Source: Niastella koreensis GR20-10 (GTDB lineage Bacteria > Bacteroidota > Bacteroidia > Chitinophagales > Chitinophagaceae). From it: a DNA stretch of 64,000 nt. The translations under genes and the position numbers were made by a program. Each line of letters opens with the position of its first letter. Within the stretch, counting starts at the first letter, position 1. Below the pieces are notes generated by a model. That model was given only the letters and a program-made list of their open reading frames with translations, did no database searches and had not been told where the DNA came from. Location: positions 8,320,744 through 8,384,743 of the forward strand of contig NC_016609.1 of the NCBI RefSeq assembly GCF_000246855.1, written 5' to 3'. This document shows positions 36,527 to 45,177 of the stretch, piece after piece.

Positions 36527-36536
36527 ATCATAGGTC

Positions 36537-37625
36537 ATGTGGTACAATACGAAAGCAACGGAAATGCTGGGTATAGAATACCCGATCCTGCAAGGTCCCT
36601 TTGGTGGTAATTTGTCATCAGTTGAACTGGTGGCCACTGTATCCAATGCCGGTGGACTGGGTGGTTACGGTGCATATACAATGAGTCCACAGGAGATTTA
36701 TGATATCGACAGGCAGATAAAAGCCGCTACCAGTAAACCTTACAATCTTAATTTGTGGGTATCTGATACCGATGCCGTTAATGGCAACATAACCGATGAA
36801 CAATATGCACAGGCTACAAAACTTTTCAAACCGTATTTTGATGAAGCCGGTATTGCGTTACCGGAAAAACCCGCGCCCTTTAAATCCAGGTTTGAAAACC
36901 AGTTACAGGTTGTATTAGATATCCGCCCAAAAGTTTTCAGTTTTATGTTCGGCACTTTGCCGGCAAGCGTACTGGAACAATTGCGCAAACTTGGTATTGT
37001 AACAGTAGGCGCTGCAACTACGCTTGATGAAGCAATAGCACTGGAACAAACCGGTGTTGATATGATCATTGCTTCCGGCTTTGAAGCTGGGGGTCACCGC
37101 CCATCATTCATGGCAACAGCAGAGGCCTCCACCACCGGGACATTTGTACTGGTGCAACTGCTGAAAGAAAAAATTAAAACGCCTATCATTGCCGCCGGTG
37201 GTATTGCCAATGGCCGTGGCATTGCAGCCGCTTTAACCTTAGGCGCCGATGCAGCCCAGATTGGTACGGCATTCCTTGCCACAGATGAATCAAATGCATT
37301 GCCCATGCATAGAGAAATGCTGTTTAGTAACGCTGCCAAATACACTACGTTATCACGGGCGTTCACTGGCCGGCTGGGACGTGGCATTACCAGCCGCATA
37401 GCAAAAGATTTATCCGGTAAAGAAAATCAATTCCTCCCGTTCCCCCTGCAAACTACATTCATGTCATCACTGAGAAAGGCAGCCCTCGATAAACAGAAAT
37501 GGGATATGATCTTATTCTGGGGCGGACAAATTGCCCCGATACTAAAGCACAGAAAGGCAAAACAATTAATGGATTCGTTGATTGAAGAAACCACTGCCCA
37601 CTTCAATGATGTAAAAAAACATTAA
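36537..37625 (+). CDS. Nitronate monooxygenase (NPD-like flavoprotein)
   Basis: 362 residues of the FMN-dependent 2-nitropropane dioxygenase/nitronate monooxygenase family, a TIM barrel. Visible are ILQGPFGGNLSSVELVATVSNAGGLG at the start, FEAGGHRP in the middle, GGIANGRGIAAALTLGADAAQIGTAFLA for FMN phosphate, and a SRAFTGRLGRGI segment. It oxidises alkyl nitronates such as propionate-3-nitronate, or related activated substrates. It is the fifth gene of the operon and suggests that the operon handles electrophiles, nitro compounds or other redox stress. Confidence 0.92.
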   Translation: MWYNTKATEMLGIEYPILQGPFGGNLSSVELVATVSNAGGLGGYGAYTMSPQEIYDIDRQIKAATSKPYNLNLWVSDTDAVNGNITDEQYAQATKLFKPYFDEAGIALPEKPAPFKSRFENQLQVVLDIRPKVFSFMFGTLPASVLEQLRKLGIVTVGAATTLDEAIALEQTGVDMIIASGFEAGGHRPSFMATAEASTTGTFVLVQLLKEKIKTPIIAAGGIANGRGIAAALTLGADAAQIGTAFLATDESNALPMHREMLFSNAAKYTTLSRAFTGRLGRGITSRIAKDLSGKENQFLPFPLQTTFMSSLRKAALDKQKWDMILFWGGQIAPILKHRKAKQLMDSLIEETTAHFNDVKKH

Positions 37626-37635
37626 AACGAATTGT

Positions 37636-38487
37636 ATGAACACCTCAAAAGTATGGTATGTTACCGGCGCCTCACAGGGGCTCGGACTAACCCTGGTAAA
37701 AAAATTATTGGAACATGGTTACCGCGTTGCCGCTACGTCGCGCAACGTACAAAAGTTAAAAGAAGCAGTTGGCGTTATCGATTCCGAACGGTTCCTGCCC
37801 CTGGTAGTTGATCTGAATAACCTGGATTGCATCGATGAATCTGTTCAGCAAACCCTGGCAGCGTTCGGGCGAATCGATGTCGTAGTGAATAATGCCGGTT
37901 ATGGGATGACGGGAACCGTCGAGGAATTGGAAGAGAAGGAGATCAGGACCATTTTTGATGTGAATGTTTTTGCCGCTATCAACGTTGTTAAGAAAATACT
38001 ACCTCAGCTACGGAAACAACGCTCAGGATACATTATAAATATTGGCTCGGTGGCCGGCTTTGTAGGCGCACCCGGCTGGGCTGTTTACAGCGCTACCAAA
38101 GCTGCGTTGGCCGCTTTTACCGAAGTGCTTGCATTAGACCTGAAAGAATTTGGAATTAACACAACCGTGGTGGAACCATCTGGTTTTCGTACCGGTTTTC
38201 TGACCACCGATTCACTCGCCTATAAGGCAAGTAAGCTCGATGGTTACGAAGCCGTTAAAGAAACGGCAAAACGTTACCTGGAAGGCAATGGTATTCAACC
38301 TGGCGATCCCGATAAAGCATCGGAGATCTTAATTGAACTGGCCGAAAGCGATCAGCCGCCGCTGCATTTGTATCTAGGACGGGACGCTTACAACCGGGCG
38401 GCGAAGAAACTGAATGCAATGACAACCTCCCTCGAAGAATGGAAGACTGTCAGCATCGCTGCCGATTTTCAAACTGTAAAAGATTAA
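37636..38487 (+). CDS. SDR-family oxidoreductase (paralogue of the one at 18718)
   Basis: 283 residues with TGASQGLG, NNAGYG, a Ser in NIGSVAG and catalytic YSATK. It aligns along its whole length with the SDR at 18718 (shared GYRVAATSRN, FLPL-VDL, PPLHLYLGRDAYN), so the two are paralogues. ATSRN after strand 2 suggests NADP. It is the last gene of the CRP-controlled operon, 10 bp after the nitronate monooxygenase. No terminator is obvious just after it. Confidence 0.9.
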   Translation: MNTSKVWYVTGASQGLGLTLVKKLLEHGYRVAATSRNVQKLKEAVGVIDSERFLPLVVDLNNLDCIDESVQQTLAAFGRIDVVVNNAGYGMTGTVEELEEKEIRTIFDVNVFAAINVVKKILPQLRKQRSGYIINIGSVAGFVGAPGWAVYSATKAALAAFTEVLALDLKEFGINTTVVEPSGFRTGFLTTDSLAYKASKLDGYEAVKETAKRYLEGNGIQPGDPDKASEILIELAESDQPPLHLYLGRDAYNRAAKKLNAMTTSLEEWKTVSIAADFQTVKD

Positions 38488-38719
38488 ATAAATATGCGTA
38501 TTTGACGGGTGCTTCTAAAACTTCGGGCAAAAAGGCAGGATTTAAAAGAAAAATACAAATAAGCACCTGAACAGTCTACCGGAAGATTTTACATAAGGTA
38601 TTAATTATCACTTATATGAGTTGCAGCATAAATGTGACAAAAAATTCTTTGTTTCATAAGGGCCAGAGTATTTATCCTTTCCAATTAAGAATGTATTTTA
38701 GCGACCTTAAAAACAAACT
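38488..38719. other. 232-bp intergenic region, no feature recognised
   Basis: Between the redox operon and a small gene. A/T-rich, with a TATTTTAG word at about 38694 that is only a poor match to a TAnnTTTG box. No repeat or hairpin with a U-tract was found. Confidence 0.35.
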
Positions 38720-38956
38720 ATGGCCAAAGAAACCATTGTAAAAGAAAATCCAGTGATTGACGCATTAAGAAAACTGAAAGAAGAAGAAATGGAGATTGCA
38801 GCGAAATTGAAGCCTATCCAGGAAGCGATCAGCGCCCTTGAAAAAATTCTCGACAAGTCTTCTAAAAAGGCCCCTAAGCCTTCAAAAGAAGCTTCTAGCG
38901 AAACTGCAGCTGAAGAAACTGCACCAGAGGCAGCAGAAGAAGAAGCTACTGCATAA
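38720..38956 (+). CDS. Small charged protein, coiled coil plus Ala/Glu-rich tail
   Basis: 78 residues. Residues about 10-48 are a heptad-like helix (VIDALRKLKEEEMEIAAKLK; ISALEKILDKS), and the last 30 are low complexity, rich in Ala, Glu, Ser and Pro. No signal peptide and no known domain. It is preceded by a leader and followed by a strong terminator, and so looks like a real, separately transcribed gene. It may be a structural or nucleoid-type small protein; this is a guess from composition. Confidence 0.7.
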   Translation: MAKETIVKENPVIDALRKLKEEEMEIAAKLKPIQEAISALEKILDKSSKKAPKPSKEASSETAAEETAPEAAEEEATA

Positions 38957-38985
38957 GTACACCAGGCTGGCTGACTCTCTGAACC

Positions 38986-39024
38986 AGACCCGCATAAGAT
39001 CAAGTCTTATGCGGGTTTTTTTAT
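38986..39024 (+). terminator. Rho-independent terminator
   Basis: ACCCGCATAAGA (38988-38999) pairs with TCTTATGCGGGT (39005-39016), loop of five, followed by seven T. It ends the 38720 gene. Confidence 0.88.
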
Positions 39025-39078
39025 ATCATCTTGTAACCATGAAATTCTTTAAATATGCATATGCAATCAATTGATACC

Positions 39079-39112
39079 AAAAAAGCCCCGACAGTACCGT
39101 CAGGGCTTTTTA
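39079..39112 (-). terminator. Rho-independent terminator of the GH128-like gene
   Basis: AAAAGCCCCGAC (39081-39092) faces GTCAGGGCTTTT (39099-39110). On the plus strand one pair is a C-A mismatch, while on the minus strand it is a U-G wobble, so the stem is complete for the minus-strand transcript, where a U-tract also follows. It therefore serves the gene at 39136-40002. Confidence 0.78.
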
Positions 39113-39135
39113 ATTATTTGTACAAACAGCGACAT

Positions 39136-40002
39136 TTATTTTGCAATAGCCGTATTAGCTTGATAGTTGGCGTACCACTTGCCCAGCTCAGTTAAATTCC
39201 CATTGGCATCTATCAAAGCAGAAGACCACATTTGCGGGCTTTTAGGATCGCCCGAGAACCAGGCGTAACGTTTCACATAATCCAGCGCTTCCAGTTTGGG
39301 CAATATACTTTGCATAAAGGTTAGTACCTGTGCCGGGGAGTATGGATTTTTATCTATCGTTGTTGCGCTCCAGTCGGCTGGTGCAAATTCGGTGATCCAG
39401 ATAGGAAGTTTGTATTTATTGTAAACTGTCTTTATTGTGTTGAGATAAACACTGGTATCACAATTGGCATACATATGCACACAGATGAAATCAACCCGTT
39501 TGCCCTGCAATTTGCAGGAATCGAGGAAGTCATAGATCCACTGACTGGTAGGCCAGTCAGCAGCAGGGCTGCCCAGGGGTAAACCAAGACTTTCCAGTTG
39601 TGGCCACAGCTTTAATGCCTGTGATACCGACATATTCGATTGACCGCCGTTATTAGGTTCATTAAACCCTAATACATATTTTATTTTACCGTCATCTTTC
39701 AGCTTTTTCACTGCAGCCAGATTATTAGTATTTACATCGTTTGCTCCCCAGAACATGGGAACAAACTCACAATTTTGGGGAGAACCGGTTGGCAGCTCTT
39801 TTCCCCAGGTGTAAAACCAGAATGGCTTCAGGGCCAATACATCGCCATTCCAGGTACCGTACTGCATGTTTGTTGAGAAATCAGCTCCTTTTTTACCAGA
39901 ATTCTGTGATGGGTTATTGTCAGTTGAATTGGAGTCTTTTTTTGAACAGGCGCCCAGGGATAAAACGATTGCCAGGGCAGGAATCAAATAATAGCGGGTC
40001 AT
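39136..40002 (-). CDS. GH128-like (Asl1-type) glycosyl hydrolase lipoprotein
   Basis: 288 residues. A lipobox (LSLGAC, Cys 20) and an Asn/Ser-rich linker suggest an exported lipoprotein. The catalytic region (from about residue 45) has the Glyco_hydro_128 pattern: FVPMFWGANDVN, VLGFNEPNNGGQSNMS with the putative acid/base Glu, FICVHMYANCD, and WITEFAPADW with the second Glu. The family contains beta-1,3-glucanases and the fungal Asl1 proteins. Activity on beta-1,3-glucan is inferred from the family. A minus-strand terminator follows. Confidence 0.85.
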   Translation of the reverse strand: MTRYYLIPALAIVLSLGACSKKDSNSTDNNPSQNSGKKGADFSTNMQYGTWNGDVLALKPFWFYTWGKELPTGSPQNCEFVPMFWGANDVNTNNLAAVKKLKDDGKIKYVLGFNEPNNGGQSNMSVSQALKLWPQLESLGLPLGSPAADWPTSQWIYDFLDSCKLQGKRVDFICVHMYANCDTSVYLNTIKTVYNKYKLPIWITEFAPADWSATTIDKNPYSPAQVLTFMQSILPKLEALDYVKRYAWFSGDPKSPQMWSSALIDANGNLTELGKWYANYQANTAIAK

Positions 40003-40129
40003 TCTTGATTTGGATTTTACAATAGAACGGATTAAAATAAATTATTGCTCTCCGTTAGCAGCAATATTGGTGCCGTATTTTGCAGGTTACCATATGTAAT
40101 AATTATTGCATGTTTGGGCGTTGAGCAAG

Positions 40130-40876
40130 CTAAAAGAACTTCTCCATACTCAGTCCATAACTCAAAAACAGATTCTCTGTAGAAGTAATGTTCTGGCGGT
40201 TGTAGTTGAACGAAGTGGTGAAGTTGAGCCATTTATACAGCTTGATGGAGAAGTTGGCCCTTAGCTTCAGGATATAATCATTACCATCAGAAAAAGAAGG
40301 CTGATAAAAGTTGATGCCATCGAAGCGGAACTTTTCCTTAATAATAAACCGGTATTTCAACCGCAGGGAATTGCGAATGGTTTGGTAACTGGTTTGTCCC
40401 TTGGCATCTGGAATGCTCAGATCGGTGGTTTCAAACATAACACCGTCGCTTAGTTCCAGGTTGGCATTATCCGTATTTACAAAAGTATATCCCAGTCCCG
40501 CACCGGCCTGAAACCGTTTATCAAGCTTTAAAGAGAAACTTTTTTCATAACTGGTTAATGCCCAGTAATAAAATTTCTGAACGCCCTTTAATATATCCAG
40601 GTTGAGTATACCCAGGAAGTCGTCATTCGTTTTTGCAGTGGGGTTTTCGCCATATACATGGCTGGCCATGCTATTGATGGAAAACTTCTTTTTACTTACC
40701 TGGAACGTCAACGAATTGTTCAAAAGGTAAGTGCTGCCTGTCGTATTCGTTCTGTTTAAATTACCCGTTCCTGAGAAATTTGCATAGTAGTGAACCGTAT
40801 CACTAAACTGGGCGAAACCTGCCAGTTGTATGTTGCACAGGCATATTACTATCAATAAGGCACACTTCACAGTCAT
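40130..40876 (-). CDS. DUF481-family outer-membrane protein
   Basis: 248 residues from the Met at 40876, chosen because MTVKCALLIVICLC begins a signal peptide ending GFAQ; a Met 17 codons upstream would bury it. The mature protein is made of amphipathic beta strands, e.g. LKYRFIIKEKFRFDG, and ends SYGLSMEKFF with a terminal Phe, as expected of a small barrel. The pattern fits DUF481 (putative salt-induced outer-membrane protein), of unknown function. It lies 127 bp upstream of the GH128-like gene's start, on the same strand. Confidence 0.72.
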   Translation of the reverse strand: MTVKCALLIVICLCNIQLAGFAQFSDTVHYYANFSGTGNLNRTNTTGSTYLLNNSLTFQVSKKKFSINSMASHVYGENPTAKTNDDFLGILNLDILKGVQKFYYWALTSYEKSFSLKLDKRFQAGAGLGYTFVNTDNANLELSDGVMFETTDLSIPDAKGQTSYQTIRNSLRLKYRFIIKEKFRFDGINFYQPSFSDGNDYILKLRANFSIKLYKWLNFTTSFNYNRQNITSTENLFLSYGLSMEKFF

Positions 40877-40983
40877 AGTCAAATATAGTTTAAACCAAAA
40901 AAAAACATGCCATGCTACCACTTCCATTTTTTATAAAGGCAGGAATGATTTTTTGTGCAACAATATAAAATAAATCATTAGCT

Positions 40984-41241
40984 ATGAAAGCAATTTTACT
41001 GACCATCGCGGCCGGAAGTATTCTGCAACAGCTGGTGCTTGAGAACCAGGTTTTACTCGGCAGTGTGAATGCCAGCATTCATCATTATAGCCAGGCCGTT
41101 GAATATTTGCAATCTGCCAATGCGACCTGGCCTGATGAAATTCAAAAGGTCATAACGGAGAAGATACCCTACACAAAATTTCGCGAGGCATTATTCATCC
41201 ATGATCCTGAGGAGATCAAGGTGATTATTGACTGGAGTTAA
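40984..41241 (+). CDS. Small protein of unknown function
   Basis: 85 residues, no signal peptide cleavage site that I would trust (MKAILLTIAAGSILQQLV). The rest is helical and polar (NASIHHYSQAVEYLQ; EIQKVITEKIPYTKFREALF). I do not recognise it. Its stop lies one base before the convergent phosphoesterase gene's stop, leaving no room for a terminator between them. Confidence 0.5.
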   Translation: MKAILLTIAAGSILQQLVLENQVLLGSVNASIHHYSQAVEYLQSANATWPDEIQKVITEKIPYTKFREALFIHDPEEIKVIIDWS

Positions 41242-41242
41242 T

Positions 41243-41983
41243 TCAAATTTCATATAAAAAATACGGATGCGCGTAGCCGGATTTTTTCAGCACATGTTTG
41301 GCTACATTAAATACTTTTACTTTACCGGCAATGCTTCCTTCCAGTTTCCCTACATGCGCATGCCCATGAAACACCACTTCCACATTGCGGCGTGATAACG
41401 GTTCTGCCAATCGCGAAGAACCCAGGAATGGAAAGATCTGTTCCGGCTCACCCTGAACTGTTTCTTTTATGGGCGAATAGTGCAGCAGGGCTATCTTTTT
41501 TATATTGGCATGTTCCTGGTCAAGACGGGCAAGTGCGCGATCGAGATGTAATGCTTCTTCAACAGCTTCCTGAACAAATGATTTCATGGCGCCTTCGCCA
41601 AACATCGACAACATGTGGTTATCGAAGCCGCCGCCAAAACCCTTCACGCCCGCAAAGCCAACACCTGCAATCACCACCGCTTCTCCATCCAGGATGTGCA
41701 CGTTGTGATGGTTTTGTACGATCTGCCTGATGAGTTTATGCCGGCTTTTTTCATGATCGTGGTTACCGAGCACTCCAACAACCGGGATCGAACACGACTT
41801 TAATTCCTCAACGAGAACATGCGCTTCCGATTCGTCACCGGTATCAGTAAGATCGCCACAGATGGCGAGCACATCGGCATTTTTTGAAACGTCACTGAAA
41901 AAATCAACCCATTTGCCTTTATCAGTATCCCTTATATGAAGATCGCCAACAGCGGCAATACGTGTTTTATTTTCACCGGCCAT
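41243..41983 (-). CDS. Calcineurin-like metallophosphoesterase
   Basis: 247 residues from the ATG at 41983 (a TTG two codons earlier, overlapping the upstream stop, is possible). All metal-binding motifs of the family are present: GDLHIRD, CGDLTDTGD, LGNHDHEKS, a later LLHYSP, and FHGHAHVG. It is cytosolic. The nucleotidyltransferase-fold gene ends 2 bp upstream, so the pair is co-translated. The substrate may be a phosphodiester, nucleotide or RNA end. Confidence 0.9.
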   Translation of the reverse strand: MAGENKTRIAAVGDLHIRDTDKGKWVDFFSDVSKNADVLAICGDLTDTGDESEAHVLVEELKSCSIPVVGVLGNHDHEKSRHKLIRQIVQNHHNVHILDGEAVVIAGVGFAGVKGFGGGFDNHMLSMFGEGAMKSFVQEAVEEALHLDRALARLDQEHANIKKIALLHYSPIKETVQGEPEQIFPFLGSSRLAEPLSRRNVEVVFHGHAHVGKLEGSIAGKVKVFNVAKHVLKKSGYAHPYFLYEI

Positions 41984-41985
41984 AA

Positions 41986-42732
41986 TCAAATTGTTTTAAT
42001 GGTACATGTTTTATAACCCCATTCCCTGATGTCGATCTCGTACTGCGTTTGATCTATTACCGGGCCCCTGCATACTTTTTCCAGGGGCGCGGGCAATACA
42101 TATTGATCTGCTGCCTTTGCAAGCAACTCATCAAAAAGCCATTTGGGAATGATGGAATGAAATTCTGATGGATATACGAATTGAAAGGAAAGGAGCTGAC
42201 TTAATAAAAGATGCCAGTGCAGGTCCATTTTACGCGCCAGCCTTTTCCAGTCGAAGTTTTTTCCCTGTTTCAGGATCACATGGTTGATATCGGCTCCATC
42301 AAACCGTTCGCGGTTCTGCACATAAATTTTGCACCACACCAGCTCTTCTGGCGAGAGCATTTTAACCTTGTAACCCATAAAATCAGCATCGTGCGCGCGT
42401 TGCAGCCATTCTTCATCAACGCGGCAGGCGCTGTTAGGCGTGTCGAAAAGGATATCGATGTAGTAGTCGTCTTTAAATATTTTGGCCAGCCAGCGAATAT
42501 CTGTGAGCTCGGTACGAAAGCCTTTTGACGCGAAATATTTTAATATTTTGGGGTATTCACTCGCCAGACAAAACACATCCAGATCCTTGGTATTTCTGAA
42601 AATGCCGGTATGGTGAAAGATGGCAAAAGCGCCGCCAAGCATATACCGGGCGCCGCTTTCCTGCAGCAGTTGAAGGGCCTCGCGGTAAAAGTCAACGGCT
42701 TCCTGATTCTCCTGTTCTCTTAATGTTGTCAT
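41986..42732 (-). CDS. Nucleotidyltransferase-fold protein (AbiEii/MNT-like)
   Basis: 248 residues. The N-terminus has the polymerase-beta-type NTase signature: YMLGGAFAIFHHTG, then FRNTKDLDVF with the two catalytic acids, and a third acid in YYIDILFDT. The region with LSPEELVWCKIYVQNRERFDGADI matches the AbiEii/nucleotidyltransferase group, where such a segment precedes a helical domain. Members transfer nucleotides to RNA, proteins or antibiotics, or act as toxins. It forms a tight pair with the phosphoesterase downstream. Confidence 0.8.
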   Translation of the reverse strand: MTTLREQENQEAVDFYREALQLLQESGARYMLGGAFAIFHHTGIFRNTKDLDVFCLASEYPKILKYFASKGFRTELTDIRWLAKIFKDDYYIDILFDTPNSACRVDEEWLQRAHDADFMGYKVKMLSPEELVWCKIYVQNRERFDGADINHVILKQGKNFDWKRLARKMDLHWHLLLSQLLSFQFVYPSEFHSIIPKWLFDELLAKAADQYVLPAPLEKVCRGPVIDQTQYEIDIREWGYKTCTIKTI

Positions 42733-42906
42733 GTGATATTTTTAGCAAAATCGTTGCCTGACCGGTGCCAGAGTTCTTCCCCGGATTGGGGAAACCCGGT
42801 TGGCTGGATAAGTATGGGGAAAGGCTAAATTTTATGATTTCCTTTTCTTTCAGAAGATTATATTAGCATAACGCCACCCGAACGCCTGATCGAAATTAAA
42901 CCAAAC
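42733..42906. other. Divergent intergenic region, no feature recognised
   Basis: 174 bp between the divergent nucleotidyltransferase gene and the nonsense pseudogene. From here to 46.4 kb the sequence becomes clearly more AT-rich. I see no promoter box or hairpin that I can support. Confidence 0.35.
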
Positions 42907-43491
42907 ATGCCCAGATTTGTAGCTATTATTACACTGCTTTTTTCCGCTAAATTTATCTATGCTTAAAAAAGTTTCCTTGAATATAAAAAGGGAAGGAAGG
43001 TGATTTCCCGGTTTTGGGAGGGCTCCGAGATCGCTTTTCTGGGAAGCGGAGGGGAGTGGGAAAAAGGTGTAATAAGAAAGCTACAACGCGATTCAATATT
43101 CATCCAGCCTTCTTATGTTCGCTATTACCTGATGGGCACAGATACAATTACATTAAACACGATCGGATTTTCAATTAACGACATTTACGCAATGCCTAAA
43201 AGGGGAATGTTGATCGATTATAAGAATGGGAGTTTCCAGATAAACAGGGCCGGCGGACATGTACACTTTTACTGGATAAAGAGCGGCGCCATATTCAGGT
43301 ATGGAGCCGCAGCATACCTGGCAGTTGCCCTGATAAACAGCATTAATAGTGAAAACAAAGTAACTGGCGGGGAAGTGGCCATCAGTGCAGGTGTATTTGC
43401 ATTCGGCGTACTCCTGAAATGTTTATATAAGCCGTATTTTAAAATAGGAAGGAAATATCATGTAGAAGTTAAACGCATACCATGTATTTAG
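42907..43491 (+). pseudogene. Secreted membrane-associated protein, stopped by a nonsense codon at the signal-peptidase site
   Basis: From the ATG at 42907 the frame encodes MPRFVAIITLLFSAKFIYA, a perfect signal peptide, then TAA at 42964-42966, and continues in the same frame for 175 codons (KSFLEYKKGRKVISRFWEG...) to 43491. Signal peptides in this genome typically end Ala-Gln, and CAA to TAA is one C-to-T change, so the ancestral sequence was probably ...IYAQKSFLEY. The remainder has a FLGSGGEWEKGVIRKLQRDS beta-rich part and one helix (YGAAAYLAVALINSIN), as in small secreted Bacteroidota proteins of unknown role. Without re-initiation at a GTG at 43000 no long product is made, and that product lacks its export signal. 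Confidence 0.82.
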
Positions 43492-43518
43492 AAACGGAAA
43501 GACAAATATTGAAAGTAT

Positions 43519-44052
43519 TTATCCAATAAAGTTTAACACATAATCACCTTCCTCTTGCGCTTTTGAAAAGAACGCTTTCATTTCCGCAAACTCCTGTTTC
43601 ATGTGATTAATATTAAAGGCAATGTCTTCCTGGGTTTCCGTATTCCAAAGCTCAGGATAAATGCCTTCTTTGTTCAATTCATCGGCATTAAACAATTCTT
43701 CTAATTTGTCAATACTAATGGAGTCGAGAAATGCGGCTATTTCTGTTACCTTGTCAGGATTGTTATAATAAATAGCATTACTTTCAAAATTAAAATCCTC
43801 CGGAAGGTTGTCCATGTCCAGCTTGTCGAAGTCGATTTCTTCTCCTATATGGGGAATGGGATAAAAGATCTGCTGTACCAATTCTGTGTTAGATTTGTTT
43901 TGTCCTTTCGATAAGACAAAACGAAAACCCTCAAATGTTTTTTGAAATGATACATCTCCTTTTGAGGCAAATGAACTGATATTTTCAGGGTGCTCCTGTA
44001 TTTTAGGAAAGTCGTTTTTATCAATTCTGTATAAGGTGGCGGTTTGTCCCAT
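43519..44052 (-). CDS. DUF1877 (YfbM-like) family protein
   Basis: 177 residues, cytosolic, acidic. The start MGQTATLYRIDKNDF and the later IPHIGEEIDFDKLDMDNLPEDF and EIAAFLDSISIDKLEELFNADEL fit the YfbM/DUF1877 family. Its function is unknown; such proteins often occur alone or near toxin-immunity loci. The stop lies 28 bp from the end of the pseudogene, which converges on it. Confidence 0.78.
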   Translation of the reverse strand: MGQTATLYRIDKNDFPKIQEHPENISSFASKGDVSFQKTFEGFRFVLSKGQNKSNTELVQQIFYPIPHIGEEIDFDKLDMDNLPEDFNFESNAIYYNNPDKVTEIAAFLDSISIDKLEELFNADELNKEGIYPELWNTETQEDIAFNINHMKQEFAEMKAFFSKAQEEGDYVLNFIG

Positions 44053-44562
44053 AATGAGTAATATTTTTACAGCTGTGTTTTAGGTAGCTTTGAAACGTCA
44101 GGAAAGGCATCATTATCAATCGGCTTAAAATTTATCTTTGAGGCAGTAGCAGTAGATACATTCCCATCACCCTCTATAATATATTTTAGAAAAACAGATT
44201 TCGTTTACTACAAGTGCTTTCATGAACCCAAAATACATAAAACCATACAAATGTGCTGTATTTTATTCAGGCAGTAATAAGCCACTACTGCCATTCGTTT
44301 TGTGGGTTGCTCAGTCCATTAAAAAAAGTAAACCTATACATGGTTTAGGGAGTTTTTCTTAAAATTGAAAATTAATAAAAGGAATGGTTCTTTTGCCAAT
44401 CCTATTTAAAAGCCCGATTGGCAGGTTAGGCATTTGGATACCGGATTTTTCATGATCGCTAAGAAAGCAAAAAAAACGGGCAAAATCAATATTTTATACA
44501 AGTATAAAAATTTAGTAACTCCCGCGTAAGGAAAACTAACCTCGTTAATAAAGTTGATTTTA
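44053..44562. other. 510-bp intergenic region with a 19-bp direct repeat
   Basis: AT-rich, no gene supported. CAAAATCAATATTTTATAC at 44481-44499 is identical to 46382-46400, which is part of the tRNA-Arg terminator. Weaker similarity flanks both copies (a poly-A/CGGG side and an AGTAAC/GTTACT side). No stable hairpin of terminator type forms at this copy because the ACCCGTA/TACGGGT arms are lost. Confidence 0.55.
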
Positions 44563-45168
44563 TCATTCAAAATACCTTTTGAATAACCTGGCCGCTATTT
44601 CCCAGTTGGATTGTTCCGGATCATCCTCGCTAATGGTTTCATTAAATTGCTCAACGCGAAGTATACAGTTATGACAGAATTTCTCGGGGTTATCATTTTT
44701 ACATTCCTGTAATTTGCAGTAATGAAGCGCTTGCCTGATTTGCTGAAGTGATAACTCGTAATCCTTCATGGTTACATTAATGTCCTCATGATATACATCA
44801 ACCAGGCTTACAATATCTCCCACCGCCAGTCTTCTGCTTTCAATTCTTGGTTGTCCCGAAAGACAATCATGTGTACATACTATTTCAGGAAATCTTTTAT
44901 AAATTGTTTTCGTCCAAAGCTGTTCAAATTCATCCCTGTTAATCTCATTAAAGCCATCCAGTTCTATAGGTGATTCAGAGAGGCCGCCAAATTTATCATC
45001 AAGGTATTCCAGGTCATATTTTAATGCTATTCCATTTTTGAAAATCTGCATTTGTCTTAATACATTAAACCGTCCGTCTGTTTCAAAATAGAATGTCGAG
45101 TTACCCCAACCATCGGTAAGATCTCCTGTAGGTTCGTCCCATTCTCTTTTAAAATAGTATGATTCCAT
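44563..45168 (-). CDS. Two-domain protein: DUF6881-like N-terminus and DUF433-like C-terminus
   Basis: 201 residues, cytosolic. Residues 1-100 (YYFKREWDEPTGDL; a STFYFETDGRFNVLRQMQIF stretch; GLSESPIELDGFNEINRDEFEQLW) resemble DUF6881-type immunity-like proteins. Residues about 100-150 (SGQPRIESRRLAVGDIVSLV; YELSLQQIRQALHYC) match the winged-helix DUF433 pattern found in VapB-like antitoxins. Five Cys in the C-terminal 50 residues (CKLQEC; CHNC) may bind metal. Both domain calls are by eye. It ends just before an unrelated helical gene on the same strand. Confidence 0.6.
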   Translation of the reverse strand: MESYYFKREWDEPTGDLTDGWGNSTFYFETDGRFNVLRQMQIFKNGIALKYDLEYLDDKFGGLSESPIELDGFNEINRDEFEQLWTKTIYKRFPEIVCTHDCLSGQPRIESRRLAVGDIVSLVDVYHEDINVTMKDYELSLQQIRQALHYCKLQECKNDNPEKFCHNCILRVEQFNETISEDDPEQSNWEIAARLFKRYFE

Positions 45169-45177
45169 AAATGCATT

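Noticed and set aside
25928-40002. Polysaccharide utilisation locus
   Set aside because: GH5, GH3 and GH128-like genes are scattered with unrelated genes between them, and no SusC/SusD pair is present.
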